Positions 28,781 through 37,684 of a DNA stretch of 64,000 bases are shown here, in pieces (the first letter of the stretch is position 1; every line of letters begins with the position of its first letter). The notes beneath the pieces are model-generated. The model ran no database searches. It was not told the DNA's origin and worked only from the letters and a program-made list of their open reading frames with translations. Origin of the DNA: Candidatus Neoehrlichia procyonis str. RAC413 (GTDB taxonomy: Bacteria > Pseudomonadota > Alphaproteobacteria > Rickettsiales > Anaplasmataceae); assembly GCF_000964795.1 (NCBI RefSeq), contig NZ_LANX01000001.1:868001-932000 (forward strand), in the 5' to 3' direction. The position numbers were made by a program, and so were the translations under genes.

Positions 28781-29250
28781 ATATTTTATTCATGTTTATT
28801 TTACATTCTTAATATGACATCATTTATATTCCGCTTATTTGGTTAATACTATAACTTATCAAGTATATAATAGGCTTTTTTTTTTTAAACTAGAATTTCT
28901 ATAGCTAAAAGCTTCTATAATAATTTTCGCTATTAATCCATCCTTTGCCTCCCATATACATTTATCCATACACTAAATACATTTACAGGAAAAATTTTTA
29001 AACATATAAAGCGTATTTTATATACTCCTACTAGAAACGCTTTTCATATCAACTTTTTATAAAAACCAATAGCAGAAAAAATATAGAAAATTTATTTTCA
29101 ACCCAATAAGACTAATTTACTTGAATAGACATAACTATATATAAAACAGCAATAATAAATTATTCAACTTATTTAATTAATAAAATTAATATATTTTTAA
29201 AAATTAAAAATATTTTTAATATTTATATATTAACTAAATAATACCTGGCA
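28781..29250. other. AT-rich spacer before tRNA-Leu
   Basis: This spacer is AT-rich, with a poly-T run at about 28878-28889 that lacks a preceding stable hairpin. No gene or RNA was seen. It ends at the promoter proposed for tRNA-Leu. Confidence 0.5.
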
Positions 29251-29278
29251 TTGACAATTTTATAAAATTTTTTATTAT
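29251..29278 (+). promoter_or_regulatory. Putative sigma-70 promoter for tRNA-Leu and ribA
   Basis: A consensus TTGACA (29251-29256), a 16-base spacer and TATTAT (29273-29278) stand 23 bases before the tRNA-Leu 5' end. As ribA starts 25 bases after the tRNA and the virB genes follow on the same strand, this promoter may also feed the ribA-virB8-virD4 block. Confidence 0.6.
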
Positions 29279-29301
29279 TGTAAGATCATACCTGTAGTAT
29301 T

Positions 29302-29388
29302 GCGGTTGTGGTGGAAGTGGTAGACACGCAGCGTTGAGGTCGCTGTGGTTAAGAAACCTTGGAAGTTCGAATCTTCTCAGCCGCACCA
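29302..29388 (+). tRNA. tRNA-Leu (GAG)
   Basis: A class II tRNA with the acceptor GCGGTTG pairing with the 3' CAGCCGC (one imperfect pair). The anticodon stem CAGCG/CGCTG encloses the loop TTGAGGT with anticodon GAG. A long variable arm (TGTGGTTAAGAAACC region) and T arm with TTCGAAT follow. A 3' CCA is encoded at 29386-29388. ribA begins 25 bases downstream. Confidence 0.95.
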
Positions 29389-29413
29389 GCCGCTTAATAA
29401 TCATGAGTGTTAC

Positions 29414-30523
29414 ATGCAAAATATATTTGACAGTTCCAATATCAATAATAATTTGATCGAAAGATCTATTTCCGAAATACGTCGTAGTACACCTGTATTA
29501 TTATATAATAACAATAGTTTTTTATTAATTTGTTCTAGTGAATTAACCAACGCAGAACTACTACAAAAATTAACATTATTTTCAAGTCAGGTTTATTTAT
29601 TGCTTACCGCAAACAGGCTAAATTATATTTATAACTCAAATTCATGCGTGTTATCAAGAGTTTTAGTTAATAACTATACCATTGATGAAATATACTCTTT
29701 ACTAGCAGGTCATAGCGTATTGAAAACAATTCCACTTGATAAAAACAAAATCATCCCTAGTACTAACATATTAGATCAATGTGCTATTTCTTTAACTAAA
29801 TTAGCAAAGCTTTTACCATCAGTATTAGTAATTGACATAAAATTTGAAAGCCTCAACAACATGATAAATTGGTGTAACAATAATGGCATATTATATTTGC
29901 AAAAAAGTGTACTTGATCAATATAAATATAATTATGCCCTAAATGAAGTATGTAGTTCTTCTTTATTCTTACAAAATTGTTGCAAATCTAAAATAATTGT
30001 ATATAGACCAAATATTGGTGAACTTGAACACTATGCAATAATTATAGGAGAACCTAATTTTAGCAACCCTCTAGTAAGAATACATTCATCATGTTACACT
30101 GGAGATTTATTAGGTAGTCTATCATGCGATTGCAGAAATCAGTTACACACAGCAATTAAATTAATGCAGAACAACCAAAAAGGAGGCATTATATTATATC
30201 TAGCACAAGATGGCAGGGGCATAGGACTAGCAAATAAAATAAGAACTTATCAACTGCAAACAGAAAATAATTTTGACACTGTAGATGCCAATAGATTTTT
30301 TGGATTTGAAGACGACGAAAGAGTTTTTATCCCTGCAATAACAATGTTAAGAAAGCTGGGAATATCAAAATTGCAGTTAATAACTAATAATCCACATAAA
30401 ATCTCAGAAATTCAAAATCATGGTTTTCGTATTTCAAAAGTGTTACCAATTGCTATAGATGCAAATAAGTATAATGTTAACTATATTAATACAAAAATAA
30501 ATAGGCTGGGGCATGTTAGCTAA
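29414..30523 (+). CDS. ribA: GTP cyclohydrolase II with N-terminal extension
   Basis: Catalyses the first step of riboflavin synthesis from GTP. The catalytic domain is C-terminal (about residues 185-365). Its zinc-binding cluster is SCYTGDLLGSLSCDC (three Cys), AQDGRGIGLANKI supplies the active-site residues, and TNNPHKI is also present. The N-terminal 180 residues resemble the degenerate RibB-like half found in alphaproteobacterial RibA and keep no clear DHBP synthase active site. I take the ATG at 29414; the frame can be read from 29345 but that lies inside tRNA-Leu. In Anaplasmataceae ribA heads the virB8-virD4 transcript, and the order here agrees; virB8 follows after 152 bases. Confidence 0.92.
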   Translation: MQNIFDSSNINNNLIERSISEIRRSTPVLLYNNNSFLLICSSELTNAELLQKLTLFSSQVYLLLTANRLNYIYNSNSCVLSRVLVNNYTIDEIYSLLAGHSVLKTIPLDKNKIIPSTNILDQCAISLTKLAKLLPSVLVIDIKFESLNNMINWCNNNGILYLQKSVLDQYKYNYALNEVCSSSLFLQNCCKSKIIVYRPNIGELEHYAIIIGEPNFSNPLVRIHSSCYTGDLLGSLSCDCRNQLHTAIKLMQNNQKGGIILYLAQDGRGIGLANKIRTYQLQTENNFDTVDANRFFGFEDDERVFIPAITMLRKLGISKLQLITNNPHKISEIQNHGFRISKVLPIAIDANKYNVNYINTKINRLGHVS

Positions 30524-30675
30524 CTTTATGCTAATTTTTTACACTTAACATTAACGTAATGTAAATAAATACATCATAGGCTGTTAAGTGTTTTAAGCCA
30601 AATTTAACATAGTTAAACTATGTAATTTACGTAAATTTACAAAATATAAATTATATCTATTAATGGTTAAGAAGC

Positions 30676-31365
30676 ATGTTTAATTTAAAAAACAAAGCAA
30701 TAAAAAAAACATTATCAAACGATATAGATTCTCAAAGCTGGTACCACGATCGTTATAGTTCTATAATCGTACAAAGAAATATTCTTTTATTACTTGTTAT
30801 GTTTTCAGTTATTGGAATAGGAGTAAGTACCTTTATTATCTTAACTATTAGTAAAAACAGAACTATCGAGCCTTTTGTGGTAGAAATAGAAAAAAAATCT
30901 GGCATTACAACACTAGTTAATCCTATATCTGTAAAACAGTACTCAGCTGATGAAGTTTTAAACAATTATTTTATAATAGAATACATTAGATCTAGAGAAC
31001 TTTTTGATCCCAACAACTTTCAATACAATTATTATACAAAAGTAAGATTATTTTCTACACAAGATACATACAGTGAATTTCGAAATTGGATAAGATTAAG
31101 TAATCCTTCAAGTCCTGTTAATTTGTATTCAAACGTTTCTTCGGGAAACGTAAAAATTAGATCACTACAACATTTAAATCCTGGAAATGTACAAGTAAGA
31201 TTCACATTGGAATTCAATACTCAAAATGGTTCTGTAATTAAAAAAGATAGAATTGTAACGCTCTCATTTCAATATGTATCGCTTGAAATGAATGAACAAC
31301 AAAGACAAATCAACCCTTTAGGTTTTCAAATTACTTATTATAGAGCAGATGATGAATTTCTATAA
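30676..31365 (+). CDS. virB8: Type IV secretion protein VirB8
   Basis: VirB8 is a bitopic inner-membrane protein that nucleates the T4SS assembly. The 229 residues have a short cytoplasmic N-terminus (WYHDRYSSIIVQRN), one membrane helix at about 38-60 (LLLLVMFSVIGIGVSTFIIL) and a periplasmic NTF2-like domain. The domain contains YIRSRELFDPNNF, a counterpart of the usual Y...RE.Y, and ends with INPLGFQITYYRADDEF, a VirB8 hallmark. It begins the compact run virB8-virB9-virB10-virB11-virD4, with gaps of 58, 24, 24 and 36 bases. Paralogous virB8 copies are common in this family and would lie elsewhere. Confidence 0.95.
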   Translation: MFNLKNKAIKKTLSNDIDSQSWYHDRYSSIIVQRNILLLLVMFSVIGIGVSTFIILTISKNRTIEPFVVEIEKKSGITTLVNPISVKQYSADEVLNNYFIIEYIRSRELFDPNNFQYNYYTKVRLFSTQDTYSEFRNWIRLSNPSSPVNLYSNVSSGNVKIRSLQHLNPGNVQVRFTLEFNTQNGSVIKKDRIVTLSFQYVSLEMNEQQRQINPLGFQITYYRADDEFL

Positions 31366-31423
31366 TAATATAATAATATAAGTAATATTATTAATATTTA
31401 AGTCACTTTATATAGGAAAAATA

Positions 31424-32233
31424 ATGAATTTTTATAAAATTTGTTTAATACTGTTAACATTGATTATAATGATAATCAATAAAACACAAGTCCTCGCTCA
31501 TAGCAATAGCCCTATATCAATAGATAGTAGGATTAAAACTTTTGTTTACAGTCAAAATGAAATTTTTACTGTAGTATTCAACTACGGATACCACTCATAT
31601 ATTGAATTTTCCAAAGGAGAAACTATTAAAGTTATAGCAATGGGCAATTCTACAAGCTGGAAAGTAAAACCCGTGGATAACAAACTTTTTATTATGCCAC
31701 TGGAAAAAAATGGCAAAACCAACATGTTAATTGAAACAAACAAAGGAAGAAGCTACGCTTTTGACTTAATATGCAGATCTACAGATACAAAAACATTAAA
31801 TGCCAGTTTGAACACTGACTATTCTGAATTAAGAGATTTAGCATATATAGTACGTTTTTATTATCCTAAAACTGAAGATGAATTTGATTTAAATAATATA
31901 AAAGTATCAACTGTATCTTACAAAAAAAATAGTAATGTTACAAATTCAGTAAAAATAACCCCTAATAGTACTCGCTACAACTATATTTATGATAAATCCT
32001 CATCCAACCCCATGATACCGCATGAACTATTCGATGATGGATTTCTTACCTATTTTAAATTCGCTAATAATAACAAAATCATTCCAAAAATATTTATAAA
32101 AAACAAACTTGGACAAGAAATTCCTTGTAAGATGCTTCTATTACAAAATTACGTAATAATAAAAGGTGTACATAAAACACTATACCTAAAACATAATAAG
32201 GATGCTTTTCTAATTACCAATAAAACATTATAG
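31424..32233 (+). CDS. virB9: Type IV secretion protein VirB9
   Basis: VirB9 is the outer-membrane-complex component of the T4SS core, bound to VirB7 and VirB10. A signal peptide is visible (FYKICLILLTLIIMIINKTQVLAHS). The N-terminal domain contains DSRIKTFVYSQNEIF and YIEFSKGETIKVIAMGN. The C-terminal beta-sandwich follows, with RYNYIYDK (family RNydY) and FDDGFLTYFKFANN (family DDGrfTyf.F). The 269-residue length is usual. AGGAAAAATA precedes the ATG. It acts with the downstream virB10 to form the channel spanning the periplasm. Confidence 0.95.
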   Translation: MNFYKICLILLTLIIMIINKTQVLAHSNSPISIDSRIKTFVYSQNEIFTVVFNYGYHSYIEFSKGETIKVIAMGNSTSWKVKPVDNKLFIMPLEKNGKTNMLIETNKGRSYAFDLICRSTDTKTLNASLNTDYSELRDLAYIVRFYYPKTEDEFDLNNIKVSTVSYKKNSNVTNSVKITPNSTRYNYIYDKSSSNPMIPHELFDDGFLTYFKFANNNKIIPKIFIKNKLGQEIPCKMLLLQNYVIIKGVHKTLYLKHNKDAFLITNKTL

Positions 32234-32257
32234 CAATAAACACAATATGGATTATAT

Positions 32258-33529
32258 ATGATGTCAGACGAAATCAAAAATAACACTGATACAGAAATTG
32301 TTGACAGTGTAAGCGTTGTAGGAATGAATAAAGGTAAAAAAATTGTTATACTTTCGGTTGTACTGTTAATAGCCGGAATAGCATATTACTTTTTCATCCA
32401 CAAAACAGATAATACACAGGATAATAATGCATCAAAGCAAGCTGCAGAACAAGAAATTGAAAAATTACTAAAAGACTCACAACTACCAACCCAAGAAACA
32501 GCTAATAAAATTGATGTACCACAAAAACTTCCGAGTTTGCCACCTTTAGTAACTCCTAGTTTACCAACAATTCCTGTAATTGAAAAACCAAAAAATAATG
32601 CTCCCCCTATTATTGAAGCTCCAACAATTTTACATTTAGAACCAAAAAAAAAATCTGATATACCTTTACCACCACCTATAAAACAACCTTCTATTATAAA
32701 TCCTATATCAGCATTTACAGGTTATGACAAAGAAAGAAGAGTTACTCCAATGTTAGTAACTTCTGGTAGCGATCAATCAGAAAATAAAGATAATAAGCAG
32801 AATCAGCAATTTAACAACAATAGTATTTTAAATTTTACGTCTGCTCCAAACTCAATAGCAACACGTGTTGCTAATTTAAACTATACAATATTACAAGGGA
32901 AAATCATTGATGCAGTTTTAGAAACTGCAATAAATTCTGATTTACCAGGAACATTAAGAGCTATAATTTCACGAGATGTGTATTCAGACGCTAATAATAT
33001 CATCATAATTCCCAAGGGATCTCGATTAATAGGAAGTTATTCTTTTGATGAATCCCAAAGTAACACAAGAGTAAATATTATATGGTCGAGAGTAATATTG
33101 CCACATGGAATTGATATTCAAATAGATTCACCTGGAACAGATGAATTAGGAAGACAAGGAGTATCAGGATTTATAGATCAAAAAATAACCAATATTTTAA
33201 CTTCTACACTACTAATAGCGGGAGTTTCATTTGGCACAGCCATTGCAACATCAAAAATGCCAGCACTTAGCAATAGTATTATAACAACAACGCCTCCAGC
33301 ACCAGCCGGATCTTTACTTCCTACAACATCAACATCTACTACTTTACCAGTAAAGATTCTTTCTCAAGCAATAGAAGAAGTTTCAGAATCCATTAAGGGT
33401 ATACTTAAAAAGTATGCTGATGTAAAACCAACAATATATGTAGATCAAGGTACTCTTCTCAAGGTATTCATTAATAAAGATCTTGTATTTCCTAAAGAAG
33501 CTATAATTGGTACAAATATTGTAAAGTAA
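32258..33529 (+). CDS. virB10: Type IV secretion protein VirB10
   Basis: VirB10 spans both membranes and gates the T4SS channel. The sequence shows a short cytoplasmic start, one membrane helix (about 28-46, IVILSVVLLIAGIAYYFF), and a Pro-rich periplasmic spacer (about 75-155, with LPSLPPLVTPSLPTIP). The C-terminal beta-barrel domain has typical text: YTILQGKIIDAVLETAINSDLPG, IIIPKGSRLIGSY, and FIDQKITNI, followed by hydrophobic antenna segment TSTLLIAGVSFGTAI. It ends with the family QGTLLKVFINKDLVFP. Length 423. Co-transcription with its neighbours is likely given 24-base gaps. Confidence 0.95.
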   Translation: MMSDEIKNNTDTEIVDSVSVVGMNKGKKIVILSVVLLIAGIAYYFFIHKTDNTQDNNASKQAAEQEIEKLLKDSQLPTQETANKIDVPQKLPSLPPLVTPSLPTIPVIEKPKNNAPPIIEAPTILHLEPKKKSDIPLPPPIKQPSIINPISAFTGYDKERRVTPMLVTSGSDQSENKDNKQNQQFNNNSILNFTSAPNSIATRVANLNYTILQGKIIDAVLETAINSDLPGTLRAIISRDVYSDANNIIIIPKGSRLIGSYSFDESQSNTRVNIIWSRVILPHGIDIQIDSPGTDELGRQGVSGFIDQKITNILTSTLLIAGVSFGTAIATSKMPALSNSIITTTPPAPAGSLLPTTSTSTTLPVKILSQAIEEVSESIKGILKKYADVKPTIYVDQGTLLKVFINKDLVFPKEAIIGTNIVK

Positions 33530-33553
33530 GTTAATAATTAAAAGGGCAAAATA

Positions 33554-34546
33554 ATGACTTATGCAGCGTTAGATACATATCTTGAACCATTACAAGAAAT
33601 ATTTCAAGAAGATGGAGTTAATGAAATTTCTATTAACAAAGAATGTGAAGTATGGATAGAAAAAAAAGGTAATGTAAGATGTGAAAAGATACCTATTCTC
33701 ACTTTATCACATTTAAAAGCACTTGGCAGGTTAGTTGCACAAGCAACAGAACAAAAAATAAGCGAAGAATTTCCCTTATTATCAGCAACATTACCAAACG
33801 GCTATCGTATACAGATTGTTTTTCCCCCAGCATGCGAGTCAACAACTGTTATAATGTCTATAAGAAAGCCTTCTGTTATTCTATTTTCATTAGATGAATA
33901 TGAAAAAGCAGGAACCTTTGACAATATTATTATCGAAAACGTTATTGATAATATTAATCACCAGTTAACTAACCTTTTACAGGCAAAAAAAATCAAAGAA
34001 TTTTTAAAAGTCGCTATTATTAATAAAAAAAATATTATAATAAGTGGTGGTACGTCAACTGGAAAAACAACTTTTACTAATGCAGCATTAAGAACCATCC
34101 CTAGTACAGAAAGGATAATAACAGTAGAAGATTCTAGAGAAGTAGTATTGTCAGATCATCCAAACAAAGTACATTTAATTGCCTCCAAAGGTGGACAAGG
34201 AAGAGCAAAAGTTACAACTCAAGATCTTATTGAGGCATGTTTAAGATTACGTCCCGATAGAATAATTGTAGGAGAATTAAGAGGTGCTGAAGCTTTCAGT
34301 TTTTTGCGCGCAATTAATACAGGACATCCCGGTTCTATTTCTACTTTACATGCAGATACACCAAAAATGGCACTTGAACAATTAAAACTTATGGTAATGC
34401 AAGCAGGACTTGGTATCCCTCCTGAACAAATTGCTGATTATATTTTAAACATTATTGACATTATTATACAATTAAAACGAACATCTGAAGGCATAAGATA
34501 TGTTTCAGAAATATTATTCACTAAATCTTTACACAAAAGCATTTAA
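33554..34546 (+). CDS. virB11: Type IV secretion ATPase VirB11
   Basis: VirB11 is the hexameric traffic ATPase that switches the T4SS between pilus assembly and substrate transfer. The 330 residues have an N-terminal domain with VNEISINKECEVWIEKKG. The RecA-like domain contains Walker A ISGGTSTGKTTF, the Asp box (VEDSREVVL), Walker B-type RPDRIIVGELRGAEAF and His box NTGHPGSISTLHAD. These are all intact. GGCAAA lies before the ATG. It stands between virB10 and virD4 as in related genomes. Confidence 0.96.
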   Translation: MTYAALDTYLEPLQEIFQEDGVNEISINKECEVWIEKKGNVRCEKIPILTLSHLKALGRLVAQATEQKISEEFPLLSATLPNGYRIQIVFPPACESTTVIMSIRKPSVILFSLDEYEKAGTFDNIIIENVIDNINHQLTNLLQAKKIKEFLKVAIINKKNIIISGGTSTGKTTFTNAALRTIPSTERIITVEDSREVVLSDHPNKVHLIASKGGQGRAKVTTQDLIEACLRLRPDRIIVGELRGAEAFSFLRAINTGHPGSISTLHADTPKMALEQLKLMVMQAGLGIPPEQIADYILNIIDIIIQLKRTSEGIRYVSEILFTKSLHKSI

Positions 34547-34582
34547 GATATAATAATCTTTTAAACAAGCGAGTTATATACT

Positions 34583-36640
34583 ATGATGGATAGTAAAAAC
34601 GTAAATCATATACGTAATATTTTGTTTCTCATTGTTGGATTATTTTCTCTTTTAGAGTTTTGCTTCTATATATCAGGTGTACTATTTATAATGAGTGTAT
34701 GGGGTATTAATAGTATTGATTTTAAAGTTATCAATCCAAGTATAAGTAACTTTCCAAGTAGATTGTGGCCTACTATTTTCAGTTATGTACAACACTGGTG
34801 GTATAATCCATCTTTATACAACATATCTCTAGTTTTAAAGCTTTTTACATCACTATCAGCACCATTATGCATATTAGGAATTGTATTTTGGAATCTAAGA
34901 ACAATATTATTTGATTGGAGACCATTTAAAAAGAAAGAATCTTTACACGGAGATTCTAGATGGGCAACAGAAAAAGATATACGTAAAATTGGCTTGCGTA
35001 GTAAAAAAGGAATATTATTAGGAAAAGATAAAAAAGGTTATCTTGTTGCAGATGGCTACCAACATGCTTTATTATTCGCACCTACAGGATCTGGAAAAGG
35101 TGTTGGTTTTGTAATTCCAAATTTATTATTTTGGGAGGATTCTGTAATTGTACATGACATAAAACTAGAAAATTACGATCTCACAAGTGGTTGGCGAAAG
35201 AAAAAAGGACAAGAAGTCTATGTATGGAATCCAGCTCAACCTGATGGTATAAGTCATTGTTATAATCCATTAGACTGGATAAGTTCAAAACCGGGACAGA
35301 TGGTCGATGACGTACAGAAAATAGCAAACTTAATAATGCCTGAGCAAGATTTTTGGTACAATGAAGCCCGTAGCTTATTTGTAGGAGTAGTACTATATTT
35401 ACTTGCTGTACCAGAAAAAACAAAATCTTTTGGAGAAGTAGTACGCACTATGCGCAGTGATGACGTAGTATACAATCTTGCAGTTGTATTGGATACCATA
35501 GGGAAAAACATTCATCCAGTTGCATATATGAACATTGCTGCTTTCTTGCAAAAAGCAGATAAAGAACGCTCCGGTGTTGTATCCACTATGAATTCATCCT
35601 TAGAACTATGGGCAAACCCTTTGATAGACACAGCAACAGCTTCAAGTGATTTCAACATTCAAGAATTTAAAAAGAAAAAAGTCACAGTTTATGTAGGGTT
35701 AACACCCGATAATTTAACACGCCTTCGTCCACTAATGCAAGTATTTTATCAACAGGCTACAGAATTTCTATGCAGAGCTCTTCCATCTGATGACGAGCCT
35801 TATGGCGTATTATTCCTAATGGACGAATTTCCAACCCTTGGAAAGATGGAACAATTTCAAACAGGAATTGCGTATTTTCGTGGATACAGAGTAAGATTAT
35901 TTTTAATAATACAAGATACTGAACAATTAAAAGGAATATATGAAGAAGCAGGTATGAATTCATTCTTATCAAATTCAACATACAGAATTACCTTTGCAGC
36001 CAATAATATTGAAACAGCAAATCTTATTTCTCAACTTATTGGAAACAAAACTGTAAATCAAGAGTCTTTAAATAAGCCTAAATTTTTAGATCTTAATCCT
36101 GCATCACGTTCTCTTCATATATCAGAAACGCAAAGAGCACTTTTACTTCCTCAAGAAGTAATAATGTTGCCTAAAGATGAGCAAATATTGTTAATAGAGT
36201 CCACTTACCCTATAAAATCACACAAAATAAAATACTACGAAGATAAAACATTTACAAAAAAATTATTTAAAAGTACATTTGTACCAACTCAAGAACCTTA
36301 TAATCCTCATAATAATGTACCAACAGATAATGGAGAACAAGTGCCGGCTATAGATATGTCAGAACAACTAACACACGATGATCATCCTGGACCTGAAAAC
36401 GAATCTTTATACGATGAATTTGATGATGAAAATTATGAAGATGAAGGCTTTCTTGACAACATAAATGATGACGAAGATATTGATAATGATGATATAGAAG
36501 ATATAGAAGATATAGAAGATATAGAAGATGATGACGATTTTTATTACAACAACTATAATCAAGACAACCATCTAAAAGATGATACTAATAACAAAAAGGA
36601 AAACCTTAATAATTATGAAGATAGCTCTCACAAACAATAA
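34583..36640 (+). CDS. virD4: Type IV coupling protein VirD4
   Basis: VirD4 receives substrates and couples them to the secretion channel. The N-terminal 110 residues hold membrane helices (about 12-38 and 88-110). The ATPase domain has Walker A APTGSGKGVGFVIPN and Walker B FLMDEFPTLG, plus SGVVSTMNSSLELW. At 685 residues it is longer than the core. The last 110 residues are an acidic tail rich in Asp, Glu and Asn with tandem DIE repeats (four copies of a 9-bp unit near 36495-36530), absent from Agrobacterium VirD4. Such tails vary between Ehrlichia and Anaplasma. ilvC ends only nine bases away on the opposite strand, so the transcripts converge. Confidence 0.95.
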   Translation: MMDSKNVNHIRNILFLIVGLFSLLEFCFYISGVLFIMSVWGINSIDFKVINPSISNFPSRLWPTIFSYVQHWWYNPSLYNISLVLKLFTSLSAPLCILGIVFWNLRTILFDWRPFKKKESLHGDSRWATEKDIRKIGLRSKKGILLGKDKKGYLVADGYQHALLFAPTGSGKGVGFVIPNLLFWEDSVIVHDIKLENYDLTSGWRKKKGQEVYVWNPAQPDGISHCYNPLDWISSKPGQMVDDVQKIANLIMPEQDFWYNEARSLFVGVVLYLLAVPEKTKSFGEVVRTMRSDDVVYNLAVVLDTIGKNIHPVAYMNIAAFLQKADKERSGVVSTMNSSLELWANPLIDTATASSDFNIQEFKKKKVTVYVGLTPDNLTRLRPLMQVFYQQATEFLCRALPSDDEPYGVLFLMDEFPTLGKMEQFQTGIAYFRGYRVRLFLIIQDTEQLKGIYEEAGMNSFLSNSTYRITFAANNIETANLISQLIGNKTVNQESLNKPKFLDLNPASRSLHISETQRALLLPQEVIMLPKDEQILLIESTYPIKSHKIKYYEDKTFTKKLFKSTFVPTQEPYNPHNNVPTDNGEQVPAIDMSEQLTHDDHPGPENESLYDEFDDENYEDEGFLDNINDDEDIDNDDIEDIEDIEDIEDDDDFYYNNYNQDNHLKDDTNNKKENLNNYEDSSHKQ
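36492..36531 (+). repeat. 9-bp tandem repeat in virD4 tail
   Basis: The unit GATATAGAA is repeated four times in frame, encoding DIE DIE DIE DIE within the acidic C-terminus of VirD4. Repeats of this kind are prone to length change by slippage without breaking the frame. Confidence 0.8.
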
Positions 36641-36649
36641 AAAAAATAA

Positions 36650-37636
36650 TTATAGCATACCTTTATCTTTCATTAATTTTCTAAGATTATTACCAATCTG
36701 TTCTATAAGATCTTGTTTTATTTTTTCTCTGCTTTTATGCAAATTACAAAAATGCACATTACGTTCTTGCATAAATTTATCTACAAAGGATTTGTCTTGT
36801 ATTTGCATTAAAACTTTTTTCATTATTTTTTTTGTACTTTGATTAATGATTTTATCACCAACCAAATTAGCTCCATATTCTGCAGTATTTGAAATTTTGT
36901 TAAAGACGCCATAAATACCTTCTTCATACATTAAGTCTGCTATTAGTTTTACTTCATGCAAGCATCCAAAATATGCAATTTCAGGCGATAACCCAGCGTC
37001 AACTAAAACCTCAAATGCAACTTTTACTAGAGATGGCATACCACCACATAAAACAACTTGTTCACTAAAAAGATTAGCTTCTACTTCTTCTTTTAGCGTC
37101 GTTCTTATAATTACATTACCTAAAGTAACAGATGCAGCATAGGAATTCATTATTAATTCTGTCGTCTTAGTATAATCCTGTATTATATCAACAAAACATA
37201 CTACTCCTTTGCTATTTAAATATTGACTTCTCACTGCAGGTCCTATTGCTTTAGGAGAAACCATACATACATTAATATAAGGCAATAATTCTATCTGTTT
37301 ATAGTAAATGCTAAATCCATGAGCTACTATTAATGTTTGTCCAAGTTTTAAAAAAGGCTTTAAATTATTTTCATATATTTCACAATGCAATTCATCTGGC
37401 ACAAGAAGCACTATAATATCACTATCAGATATTATAGCACTTGATGTACTAACAGCAAAACCATCCTTCTTTGCTACTTCAATACTATTAGATCCATCAT
37501 ATAAAATAACTTCAATTTTACTAACGCTACTATCTCGTAAATTAAGAGCATGGGCCCTACCTTGGGATCCATATCCTACTATTGCAATCCTATGATGTTC
37601 TAAGAAACTCGAATCTTTATAAGAATAGATATTCAT
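36650..37636 (-). CDS. ilvC: Ketol-acid reductoisomerase homologue with altered metal site
   Basis: The class I KARI fold is evident. Numbered from the ATG at 37636, the nucleotide site is VGYGSQGRAHAL, with AHGFSI, SPKAIGPAVR (usual PKGPGHxVR), LFSEQVVLCGG and AYFGCLHEVKLIADLMYEEG following. The length is normal (about 328). KARI converts acetolactate to dihydroxy-isovalerate with Mg2+ and NADPH. Two of its four Mg ligands are replaced: Asp of TDLFGEQ by Asn (residue 188) and Glu of AYFECLHE by Gly (residue 224). The other two Glu (192, 228) remain. The frame is intact, so the protein is probably made, but normal catalysis is doubtful. No other ilv gene is in the window. It is followed on the same strand by nothing and converges on virD4. 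Confidence 0.85.
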   Translation of the reverse strand: MNIYSYKDSSFLEHHRIAIVGYGSQGRAHALNLRDSSVSKIEVILYDGSNSIEVAKKDGFAVSTSSAIISDSDIIVLLVPDELHCEIYENNLKPFLKLGQTLIVAHGFSIYYKQIELLPYINVCMVSPKAIGPAVRSQYLNSKGVVCFVDIIQDYTKTTELIMNSYAASVTLGNVIIRTTLKEEVEANLFSEQVVLCGGMPSLVKVAFEVLVDAGLSPEIAYFGCLHEVKLIADLMYEEGIYGVFNKISNTAEYGANLVGDKIINQSTKKIMKKVLMQIQDKSFVDKFMQERNVHFCNLHKSREKIKQDLIEQIGNNLRKLMKDKGML

Positions 37637-37684
37637 AAAAATTTTTTCAATATTAAAAAGCAATAAATAATGTTTATGATTTAA

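Noticed and set aside
28870-28890. Poly-T run after the methyltransferase gene as a Rho-independent terminator
   Set aside because: No stable GC-containing hairpin precedes the run; in this AT-rich DNA such runs are frequent.
29345-29413. Upstream extension of ribA into tRNA-Leu
   Set aside because: The extra 23 codons are the tRNA sequence itself; the ATG at 29414 is the sensible start.
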